A stretch of 64,000 nt of DNA from Pelagivirga sediminicola (GTDB lineage: Bacteria > Pseudomonadota > Alphaproteobacteria > Rhodobacterales > Rhodobacteraceae), in the NCBI RefSeq assembly GCF_003072125.1, contig NZ_QCYH01000006.1, positions 1 through 64,000 on the forward strand, in the 5' to 3' direction. Of this stretch, positions 57,345-64,000 are shown piece by piece; position 1 is the first letter of the stretch; each line of letters begins with the position of its first letter. A model generated the notes under the pieces. The model had not been told where the DNA came from, did no database searches, and worked only from the letters and a program-made list of their open reading frames with translations. A program made the position numbers and the translations under genes.

Positions 57345-57520
57345 CTGCGGATGTTTCGGCCGGGCCATTTCGAAATGCGTCGGATCCCGTCTAGTCCTTT
57401 TCGCGTTGGATTGAAACAATTGACGCAAACGCAACACACCCGCGTGATCGCGCTGTCGCATTCCTTGCCCTAGCGGCAGGCAGGGCGCATCTGCCGATCA
57501 AGACAACCGGAGGGCAAGAC

Positions 57521-58207
57521 ATGGCACAGCTCAAGAAGATACTTCTCGTCGACGATGACGAGGACCTGCGCGAGGCGCTGGGCGAGCAATTGGTGATGAC
57601 CGAGGATTTCGACGTGTTCGAGGCCGGAAACGGCTCCGAGGCGATGACCCATGTGAAGGATTCCAATTTCGACCTGATCATTCTCGATGTCGGCCTGCCC
57701 GACACCGACGGTCGCGAATTGTGCCGCCTGATGCGCAAGCAGGGCGTGAAGAGCCCGATCGTGATGCTGACCGGCCATGACGGCGATGCCGATACCATTC
57801 TGGGCCTTGATGCCGGTGCCAATGACTATGTCACCAAGCCGTTCAAGTTCCCGGTGCTTCTGGCACGGATCCGCGCGCAGCTGCGCCAGCACGAGCAATC
57901 CGAGGATGCGGTGTTTCAGCTGGGGCCCTACAGCTTCCGCCCGTCGCTGAAGGTTCTGGTGGACGAGGGCGGGCGCAAGGTGCGTCTGACCGAAAAGGAG
58001 ACGAACATCCTCAAGTATCTGTATCGCGCGCCCGACGGCGTGGTTCCGCGCGATGTGCTGCTGCACGAGGTCTGGGGCTATAACGCCGGCGTGACGACCC
58101 ACACGCTTGAGACGCATATCTACCGCCTGCGCCAGAAGATCGAGCCGGACCCCTCGAACGCGCGCCTTCTGGTGACCGAAAGCGGGGGATACCGCCTGCT
58201 GTCGTGA
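57521..58207 (+). CDS. cenR: OmpR-family response regulator CenR-like
   Basis: The 228-residue regulator has an intact receiver (acidic pair DDDED, phosphoacceptor Asp in LIILDVGLPD near residue 54, Thr in MLTGHDGD, Lys in YVTKPF) and a winged-helix DNA-binding domain (residues about 130-228). The sequence strongly resembles CenR, an essential envelope regulator of alphaproteobacteria (RLTEKETNILKYLYRA; WGYNAGVTTHTLETHIYRLR). No sensor kinase is adjacent, as is usual for CenR. Confidence 0.85.
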   Translation: MAQLKKILLVDDDEDLREALGEQLVMTEDFDVFEAGNGSEAMTHVKDSNFDLIILDVGLPDTDGRELCRLMRKQGVKSPIVMLTGHDGDADTILGLDAGANDYVTKPFKFPVLLARIRAQLRQHEQSEDAVFQLGPYSFRPSLKVLVDEGGRKVRLTEKETNILKYLYRAPDGVVPRDVLLHEVWGYNAGVTTHTLETHIYRLRQKIEPDPSNARLLVTESGGYRLLS

Positions 58208-58327
58208 TCTGCGGGCTGGCCGGTGGAACCGCCGCCTGCCCGCAGGGTTGACCCGGCAGCAGCGCGGACGCGCTGCGCATCTGCCGTCCGTGTATACGGC
58301 ACCACATCTGCACCTCCCTGTTGGACT

Positions 58328-58356
58328 GGCCCCGGCATCGGGCCGGGGCCTTTTTT
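58328..58356 (+). terminator. Intrinsic terminator of cenR
   Basis: A 9-bp stem GGCCCCGGC (58328-58336) with GCCGGGGCC (58342-58350) is followed by TTTTTT, about 120 nt after the cenR stop. Confidence 0.88.
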
Positions 58357-58429
58357 CGGTGCGCTGGCGCGGCAGGGCGCGCCATGCTAGGCCCTGCGCG
58401 AACGCCAATGACACGCCGGAGATGCCGCC

Positions 58430-59218
58430 ATGCCCTTTACTCTCGCCACCTGGAACATCAACTCGGTCCGGTTGCGCGCGCCGCTGGTGTGCAAGCTGCT
58501 GAGCGAGGAGGCGCCGGATGTCCTGTGCCTTCAGGAATGCAAAAGCCCGGTGGACAAGATCCCGACCGAAGACTTCGCCGCGCTGGGCTATACCCACATG
58601 ATCGCGCGCGGCCAGAAGGGGTATAACGGCGTGGCCATCCTGTCCAAGCGCCCGATCGAGGATGTCGGCGATCAGGATTTCGCGGCGTTGGGCCATGCGC
58701 GCCACGTCGCCGGGCGGCTGGAGGATGGCACGGTGATCCACAATTTCTACGTCCCCGCGGGCGGCGATGTGCCGGACCGCGAGGTGAACGTGAAATTCGG
58801 TCAGAAGCTGGATTACCTCACCCAGATGCGCGACTGGTTCCACGCCGAGCGGCCCGCGCGCTCGATCCTGGTGGGCGATCTGAACATCGCCCCGCGCGAG
58901 GATGACGTCTGGAGCCACAAGCAACTGCTCAAGGTGGTCAGCCATACGCCCGTGGAGGTCGAGCATCTGAACGATGCGATGCAGGCCGGCGGCTGGGCCG
59001 ACGTGACGCGCGCGGATATCCCGGAGGGCCAGCTCTACAGCTGGTGGTCCTACCGCGCCCGGGACTGGGACGCCGCCGACAAGGGGCGGCGGCTGGATCA
59101 TGTCTGGGCCACGCAGGACATCGCCGGTGCCGCCCATTCCAGCCGCATCCTGCGCCCCGCGCGCGGATGGGACAAGCCGAGCGACCACGCGCCGGTTTTC
59201 GCAACCTTCGATCTCTAA
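58430..59218 (+). CDS. xthA: Exodeoxyribonuclease III
   Basis: Xth is an AP endonuclease and 3' exonuclease in base-excision repair. The 262 residues hold the catalytic features LATWNINSVRLRAP, LQECK with catalytic Glu, GDLNIAPREDDVW, and the terminal SDHAPVFATFDL with catalytic His. It is followed by the tandem-hairpin element. Confidence 0.96.
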   Translation: MPFTLATWNINSVRLRAPLVCKLLSEEAPDVLCLQECKSPVDKIPTEDFAALGYTHMIARGQKGYNGVAILSKRPIEDVGDQDFAALGHARHVAGRLEDGTVIHNFYVPAGGDVPDREVNVKFGQKLDYLTQMRDWFHAERPARSILVGDLNIAPREDDVWSHKQLLKVVSHTPVEVEHLNDAMQAGGWADVTRADIPEGQLYSWWSYRARDWDAADKGRRLDHVWATQDIAGAAHSSRILRPARGWDKPSDHAPVFATFDL

Positions 59219-59330
59219 AGCGTTTCGCGAAAAACCTGAATCACTGATTTTCGCGAAACGCATATGACATATCAGCGCCCCCGCGCGTTTCGCCTTTATC
59301 TGGTAGCTCGGGTTAAAGGCGAAACGCTTT
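59217..59330. repeat. Tandem stem-loop element
   Basis: Two perfect 14-bp inverted repeats follow one another: GCGTTTCGCGAAAA with TTTTCGCGAAACGC (59220-59233 and 59248-59261), then GCGTTTCGCCTTTA with TAAAGGCGAAACGC (59285-59298 and 59314-59327). The outer ends AAAGCGTTTCGC and GCGAAACGCTTT are also complementary, so the whole 114 bp can fold on itself. No ORF is inside. It lies just after xthA and before the thioredoxin gene, and might also stop transcription. Confidence 0.7.
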
Positions 59331-59419
59331 GGCCGCGCGGCGGGGCCTTGCCCTTGCAACGCAAACTGTGCTGCGCCATTTAGGAAGCAACGCAGTTTCA
59401 GCAAATGATGTGAGGCAAG

Positions 59420-60337
59420 ATGATAGAACTTGGTGGCGGCGCCCCCGCGGGCGATCTGATCAAGGACGTGTCCGAGGCCGATTTCATGGCCGAGGTCGTC
59501 GATATGTCCCAGACGGTGCCGGTCATCGTCGACTTCTGGGCGCCCTGGTGCGGCCCCTGCAAGACGCTGGGCCCGGCGCTGGAGGCCGCGGTGACCAAGG
59601 CGGGCGGCGCGGTGCGCATGGCCAAGGTCAACGTGGACGAGAACCAGGCCATCGCGGGCCAGTTGCGCGTGCAGTCGATCCCGACGGTCTATGCGTTCTG
59701 GCAGGGCCAGCCGATCGACGGGTTCCAGGGCGCCGTGCCCGGATCCGAGATCGACGCCTTTGTCGCGCGCGTCGTCGAGGCGGCGGGCACCGGCGGCGCG
59801 CAGCCGGATGCGGGCTTTGCCGAGGCGATCACCGCCGCGGACGAGATGCTTGACGAAGGCGATGCCGCGGGCGCCGCGCAGACATTTGCCGCGATCCTGG
59901 CCGAGGATCCGATGAATGCGGCGGCTTTCGGCGGAATGGCGCGCGCGCATGTCGCGCTGGGCGAGCTTGAGCAGGCAGAGGCGATCCTGAACGGCGCGCC
60001 TGCCGAGATCGGCAATGCGCCCGAAATCGAGGCGGCCCATGCTCAGTTGGCGCTGGCGCGGCAGGCCGAGGGCGCGGGACCCGTCGCCGATCTGGAGGCG
60101 GCGGTCGCGGCCGATCCCGCGGACCATCAGGCGCGCTATGATCTGGCGCTGGCGCTGGTCGCCGCGGGGCGGAGCGAGGAGGCCGTGGATCACCTGCTGG
60201 AGCTGTTCCGCCAAGACAAGGAATGGAATGACGGCGCGGCCAAGACGCAGCTTTTGACGATTTTCGATGCGCTGAAGCCGGGCGATCCGGTTGCGGCGCG
60301 CGGGCGGCGCAAGCTGAGCTCGATGATCTTCGCGTGA
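59420..60337 (+). CDS. Thioredoxin-TPR protein (CnoX/YbbN-like)
   Basis: The 305-residue protein has an N-terminal thioredoxin domain with an intact WCGPC motif at residues 43-47 and QSIPTVYAFWQGQ near residue 87. Residues about 135-300 form TPR-like helices with Ala/Glu-rich repeats. CnoX/YbbN proteins act as chaperone-redox factors for EF-Tu or GroEL; E. coli YbbN has lost one Cys, but here both are present. A ribosome site GAGGCAAG precedes the ATG. Confidence 0.9.
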   Translation: MIELGGGAPAGDLIKDVSEADFMAEVVDMSQTVPVIVDFWAPWCGPCKTLGPALEAAVTKAGGAVRMAKVNVDENQAIAGQLRVQSIPTVYAFWQGQPIDGFQGAVPGSEIDAFVARVVEAAGTGGAQPDAGFAEAITAADEMLDEGDAAGAAQTFAAILAEDPMNAAAFGGMARAHVALGELEQAEAILNGAPAEIGNAPEIEAAHAQLALARQAEGAGPVADLEAAVAADPADHQARYDLALALVAAGRSEEAVDHLLELFRQDKEWNDGAAKTQLLTIFDALKPGDPVAARGRRKLSSMIFA

Positions 60338-60376
60338 TCTTCGCGTGTTGTCCGGCAAGGCGGGTGGGCTAGGTGC

Positions 60377-61027
60377 ATGGGCATGACACGCAAAATGGAC
60401 CTTCCGGACATCATTCCGATCTTCCCGCTGACGGGCGCGCTGCTGTTGCCGCGTGCCCGCCTGCCGTTGCATCTGTTCGAGCCGCGCTATCTGGCCATGC
60501 TGGACGATGCGCTGAAGTCGCCGCATCGCCTGATCGGCATGATTCAGCCGAACAAGGTGCCGGGCCGCTCGGGGCACGGTCTGCACGCGATCGGCTGTGT
60601 CGGCCGCGTCACGCAATTCTCCGAGACGGAGGACGGGCGCTATATGCTGACGCTGGCCGGTGTGTCGCGGTTCCGCGTCATCGAGGAGATCGAGGGTTTC
60701 ACCCCGTACCGCCGCGCACGCGTGTCTTGGGCCGGGTTCGAGCGGGACCGGGGACCGGGCGAGGACGATCCGCAGTTCGACCGCGACACGTTCCTTGGCG
60801 CGCTGGCCAATTACTTTGACACGCAGGATCTGCAGACGGATTGGGACAGCCTGCGCGAAGCCGATGACGAGCTTTTGATAAATTCGCTGTCGATGCTGCT
60901 GGGGTTCGAGCCCGAGGACAAGCAGGCGCTGCTTGAGGCGCCGTCGCTGAGCACGCGGCGCGAGACGCTCATGACGCTGATCGAGTTTTCCATGCGCGGC
61001 GGCGACGAAGAGGGATTGATGCAATGA
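60377..61027 (+). CDS. LON substrate-binding (LonN) domain protein
   Basis: This 216-residue protein consists of a Lon N-terminal-like domain ([37 protein letters not shown]) without the ATPase or protease parts. Such stand-alone LonN proteins may present substrates or act as adaptors. It overlaps the Trm112-like gene by 4 nt. Confidence 0.88.
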   Translation: MGMTRKMDLPDIIPIFPLTGALLLPRARLPLHLFEPRYLAMLDDALKSPHRLIGMIQPNKVPGRSGHGLHAIGCVGRVTQFSETEDGRYMLTLAGVSRFRVIEEIEGFTPYRRARVSWAGFERDRGPGEDDPQFDRDTFLGALANYFDTQDLQTDWDSLREADDELLINSLSMLLGFEPEDKQALLEAPSLSTRRETLMTLIEFSMRGGDEEGLMQ

Positions 61028-61215
61028 ATGACGCAGGCAAGGGGCCGGAGTTCGACCGGCGCATGCTGGAGGCACTGATCTGCCCCCAGACGCATCAGCG
61101 GCTGGAATATGACGCCGCCGCGCAGGAACTTGTCAGCCGCTCGGCCAATCTGGCGTTTCCGATCCGTGCGGGCATCCCGATCTTGCTGATCAGCGAGGCG
61201 CGCGCGCTGGAGTGA
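61024..61215 (+). CDS. Trm112-like protein (UPF0434)
   Basis: The 63-residue protein resembles the Trm112 family: [20 protein letters not shown] and [16 protein letters not shown]. Of the usual zinc cysteines only one CP is present, so zinc binding is doubtful. In E. coli the homologue YcaR is linked to lipid A/LPS genes. It is coupled to the LonN gene by an ATGA overlap. Confidence 0.85.
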   Translation: MNDAGKGPEFDRRMLEALICPQTHQRLEYDAAAQELVSRSANLAFPIRAGIPILLISEARALE

Positions 61216-61381
61216 CGGCGCCGCACTGGCGCCCGCGCCCGTGTTTCCGGGGCAAAACGCAGGAACCTGCTGGAGGCCTTGCGCATAATACACTACGGTC
61301 GTTCGTCAGGGTGCCTTGTGCGGACAGGCGCACCCGGGGGCGCCGCAAGGCCGCAATGCGAAGCGACAGAGGGATGCGTAG

Positions 61382-63199
61382 GTGAAATTCGGAAAAGACG
61401 TGCGCCGGGTGGCGAAATGTTTCACGGTTGCCGCGCTGGCGCTTGCCGCGTCCGGCGCTGGCGCGCTGGATACCGTGCGCTTTGACGTTGTGGGCGGCGA
61501 CGAAGATCTGCTTGAGCTGATAAAAAGTGCTTCGCTGGTGCAGTCGGCGCAGGAGGACGGGCGCACCGGCGCCTCCGACATCATTGCCGCCGCCAATGCC
61601 GATTACGCCAAGCTGTTGAGCGTGCTCTATGAAAAAGGTTATTACAGCGGCGTCATCAACATCCTCGTTGACGGGCGCGAGGCGGGCGGCCTGTCGCCCT
61701 TCGCCGATCTGAACGGCGTGCGCGACGTGGCAATCCGCGTCGATCCCGGCCGCCCCTTCACGTTTTCCGCCGCGCGCGTTGCGCCGTTGGCGCCGGGCAC
61801 CGAACTGCCCGAGGATTTTGCGATCGGCAAGCGCGCCCGCGCGCCGATCGTCGGCAGGGCCGCCGAGGCGGGCATCGAGGGCTGGCGCGAGGTTGGCCGG
61901 GCCAAGGCCGAGCTTGCGGACCAGTCGATCGTTGCCGATCACAGGGCCCACACGCTGGCCGCCGAACTGGCGCTGCGGCCCGGGCCGGTGGTGCGTTTTG
62001 GAAACCTGCTCCAGACCACGGACAGCGCCGTGCGGCCGGAACGGCTTCAGCAGATTGCCGGATTGCCCACGGGCGAGGTGTTTTCGCCCGATGATCTGGA
62101 ACGGTCGGCCAAGCGGCTGCGCCGCACCGGCGCGTTTAAATCCGTGGCATTGACCGAGGCCGAGACGCTGCGCGCGGGCGATGTCATGGACATCAACATG
62201 AACATCGCCGACGAAAAACCCCGCCGCTTCGGCTTTGGCGCCGAGATCAGCAGCAACGAAGGGCTTGGCCTGTCTGCCTTCTGGCTGCATCGCAACCTTT
62301 GGGGCGGGGCCGAGCGGCTGCGTTTTGACACGGCCGTCGGCGGTATCGGCAGCCAGACGGGCGGCATCGAAGGCGGCATTGATTACGAGGTCGCCGGCCG
62401 GTTCGAGCGCCCGGCGACCTTCGGCGCCGACACGACGCTGTTCGTCTTTGGCCGCGTCGCGCGCGAGGACGAGCCGAACTACCTGTCCGATCAGGTCACG
62501 CTCGGCTTCGGCTTCAGCCGGATCGTGACGGAGCAGCTGACGCTGGAGGCGGGCCTTGCCCTGCGGTATTCGGACGAACAGGATTCGCTGGGCAGCCGCG
62601 AGTTTTTCCACCTGCTGTTGCCCCTCAAGGCAACTTATGACAGCCGCGACGAGCCGCTGGATCCGGCCAAGGGCTTCTACGCGCAGGCCGAGCTGACGCC
62701 GTTCGTGTCGCTGGACGACACCGATTCGGGCGGGCGGGTCTATCTGGACGGGCGCACCTATTACCAGCTCGACGAGGGGGGCATGTTCACCCTTGCCGGG
62801 CGCCTGCAATTCGGCAGCATCCTGGGCGCAAGCCTGGCCGATACGCCGCAGGAATTCCTGTTCTATTCGGGTGGCGGCGACACCGTGCGCGGCCAGCCAT
62901 ACCAGTCGCTGGGCGTCCCGCAGGGCGGTGGCATCACCGGCGGGCGCACCTTTCTCGGCGCATCGGCTGAAATGCGCGTCGATCTGGCCGGCAATTTCGA
63001 TCCGGTCGCCTTTTTCGACATCGGCTATGTCGGCTCTGAGAGCATCTATGACGACAGCGGCCGCTGGCACAGCGGTGCGGGCATCGGCATCCGCTATGCC
63101 ACCGGCATCGGCCCCATCCGCCTTGACGTCGGCATGCCCGTGTCGGGCAGCACCGATGACGGGGTGCAGATCTATATCGGCATCGGACAAGCGTTTTGA
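61382..63199 (+). CDS. tamA: Outer-membrane assembly protein TamA
   Basis: TamA is a BamA-like (Omp85) outer-membrane protein that with TamB helps insert autotransporters and other envelope parts. The 605 residues start at GTG 61382 with a signal peptide (cleavage near ASGAGA). Residues about 30-270 form POTRA-type domains and the rest a 16-strand barrel with the Omp85 motif VRGQPYQSLG near residue 510 and a terminal Phe. tamB follows after 11 nt. Confidence 0.94.
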   Translation: MKFGKDVRRVAKCFTVAALALAASGAGALDTVRFDVVGGDEDLLELIKSASLVQSAQEDGRTGASDIIAAANADYAKLLSVLYEKGYYSGVINILVDGREAGGLSPFADLNGVRDVAIRVDPGRPFTFSAARVAPLAPGTELPEDFAIGKRARAPIVGRAAEAGIEGWREVGRAKAELADQSIVADHRAHTLAAELALRPGPVVRFGNLLQTTDSAVRPERLQQIAGLPTGEVFSPDDLERSAKRLRRTGAFKSVALTEAETLRAGDVMDINMNIADEKPRRFGFGAEISSNEGLGLSAFWLHRNLWGGAERLRFDTAVGGIGSQTGGIEGGIDYEVAGRFERPATFGADTTLFVFGRVAREDEPNYLSDQVTLGFGFSRIVTEQLTLEAGLALRYSDEQDSLGSREFFHLLLPLKATYDSRDEPLDPAKGFYAQAELTPFVSLDDTDSGGRVYLDGRTYYQLDEGGMFTLAGRLQFGSILGASLADTPQEFLFYSGGGDTVRGQPYQSLGVPQGGGITGGRTFLGASAEMRVDLAGNFDPVAFFDIGYVGSESIYDDSGRWHSGAGIGIRYATGIGPIRLDVGMPVSGSTDDGVQIYIGIGQAF

Positions 63200-63210
63200 G
63201 GACACTGACC

Positions 63211-64000
63211 GTGATGAGCACACTGACCGCCCGCCTGACGCAGCTTGCGCTGATCGCGCTTTTGCTGGCCTTGCCGCATGGCGCCGCCGCGCAGGATGAG
63301 CGCGATCGCGGGCTGCTTCAGGGCTTTCTTGAGGACAACCTCTCGACCGAGGGGCGCGCCGTGCGCATCGAGGGTTTCGAGGGGGCGCTGTCAAGCGAGG
63401 CGACGCTGGAGCTGCTGACCATCGCGGATGAGGACGGGATCTGGCTGACGCTCAAGGACGTGACGCTGGACTGGAGCCGCCTTGCGCTGCTGCGCGGCCG
63501 GTTGCAGGTGACCAAGCTGTCGGCGGGCGAGATCCTGCTGCCGCGCCTGCCCAAGCCGCAGGAGGGGATCGAGGTTCCCGATGCCGAAGCGACCGGATTT
63601 TCCCTGCCCGACCTGCCCGTTGCCGTGAATGTCGAGGAGGTAGCGGCAGACAGGATCGTGTTGGGCGCGCCTGTTCTGGGCGAGGAAGTGACGCTGTCGC
63701 TGGCCGGATCGCTTACGCTGGATGATGGCGCGGGCAACGCGGAGCTGGATATCACCCGGCTGGACCGCGACACGGACAAGGTGCTGCTGAATGCCAGCTA
63801 TTCGAACGCGGACCGCGCGCTGGGCATCGATTTGACCGTGACCGAGGCCGAGGGCGGGCTTGCGTCCTCCCTGATGGGGATTCCGGGCGCGCCATCGCTG
63901 GAGCTGAGCGTCACCGGCGACGCGCCGCTGGACGATTTCACCGCCGAGATCGCGCTTGATACGGATGGCGAGCGGCGCATCGGCGGCACCGTCACGGTGC
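63211..64000 (+). CDS. tamB: TamB, translocation and assembly module protein (partial, 5' end)
   Basis: An inner-membrane/periplasmic AsmA-like protein that bridges to TamA. The likely start is GTG 63211, eight bases after GAGGA; ATG 63214 is the alternative. The visible about 262 codons show a membrane anchor (LTQLALIALLLALPHGAAA), then DRGLLQGFLEDNLSTEGR and beta-rich repeats typical of the TamB N-terminus. The frame is open at the window end, so the protein is cut off. It forms an operon with tamA. Confidence 0.88.
   Translation, partial: MMSTLTARLTQLALIALLLALPHGAAAQDERDRGLLQGFLEDNLSTEGRAVRIEGFEGALSSEATLELLTIADEDGIWLTLKDVTLDWSRLALLRGRLQVTKLSAGEILLPRLPKPQEGIEVPDAEATGFSLPDLPVAVNVEEVAADRIVLGAPVLGEEVTLSLAGSLTLDDGAGNAELDITRLDRDTDKVLLNASYSNADRALGIDLTVTEAEGGLASSLMGIPGAPSLELSVTGDAPLDDFTAEIALDTDGERRIGGTVTV

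Noticed and set aside
57470..61075. 1201-codon open frame antisense to cenR, xthA, the thioredoxin gene and the LonN gene
   Set aside because: It spans five well-supported genes on the other strand and has no domain pattern. Such frames are common antisense to high-GC codons.

Overview
The window reads as chromosomal DNA of a marine-type alphaproteobacterium of the order Rhodobacterales (Rhodobacteraceae/Roseobacteraceae). The signs are high-GC coding throughout, FlbT/FlaF control of a flagellin gene, an alphaproteobacterial CenR-type response regulator, the dnaA-dnaN-recF-gyrB block, a GT14/DUF5928-type glycosyltransferase next to a sulfotransferase, and a Hint-domain protein of roseobacter type. 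I see no phage, IS transposase, integrase, CRISPR array or defence island. The genus cannot be named from sequence inspection alone.

Layout. (1) 0-15.6 kb is part of a flagellar cluster. A lytic transglycosylase and flhA-fliR-flhB plus a FliJ-like coiled coil lie on the + strand. Facing them is the minus-strand operon flgB-flgC-fliE-fliQ-flgF-flgG-flgA-flgH-fliL. Then come fliI (+), a second minus operon (flgJ-like, flgN-like, fliC, flaF, flbT, DUF1217) and a fliK 5' part (+). Two lesions stand out. flgF has an in-frame TAA exactly at the conserved Tyr of the QRxYE motif. fliK breaks off and meets, head to head, the 5' part of a yjbH-type gene. (2) 16-22 kb holds ubiE-ubiB, an esterase-like hydrolase, mutM, a crotonase and a Hint-domain protein. 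(3) 22-29.5 kb is the replication-initiation neighbourhood: rpsT, dnaA, dnaN, recF, gyrB. (4) 29.5-33.5 kb holds an SDR, a Na/Pi-type cotransporter and a FAD oxidoreductase. (5) 33.6-41.2 kb is a compact iron locus: 55-aa ORF, hemP, a nine-cysteine 159-aa protein, imelysin, outer-membrane barrel, bfd, bfr, di-heme oxidoreductase (DUF1111), a second imelysin and DUF1513. (6) 41.2-47.4 kb holds an orphan norEF pair, a deaminase, tRNA-Pro(CGG), leuB, an OmpA lipoprotein, an AraC-MGMT fusion, nth and a PfkB-type adenosine kinase. (7) 47.4-64 kb starts with a MITE-like element and continues with a sulfotransferase, a GT14 enzyme, HIT, a cold-shock protein, an ABC ATPase, a zf-CHCC protein, polA, a GATase, ribA, cenR, xthA, a tandem-hairpin element, a thioredoxin-TPR protein, a LonN-like protein, a Trm112-like protein, tamA and the start of tamB, which runs off the window.

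How the genes work together. The flagellar genes encode the export gate (FlhA, FlhB, FliR, FliQ), its ATPase (FliI), rod and L-ring parts and the filament. With flgF and fliK damaged, swimming flagella would probably not assemble unless the lesions are sequencing or assembly errors or intact copies exist elsewhere. The iron locus joins periplasmic iron handling (imelysins, di-heme cytochrome, DUF1513) to an outer-membrane barrel and to cytoplasmic storage and release (Bfr/Bfd). TatB-like wording aside, TamA and TamB form one envelope-assembly module.

The most interesting observations are the two flagellar lesions, the expanded imelysin/bacterioferritin locus with its translationally coupled small genes, and three kinds of dispersed or paired repeat elements (47485-47696; the TTTGAGTATTT-type motif; 59217-59330).
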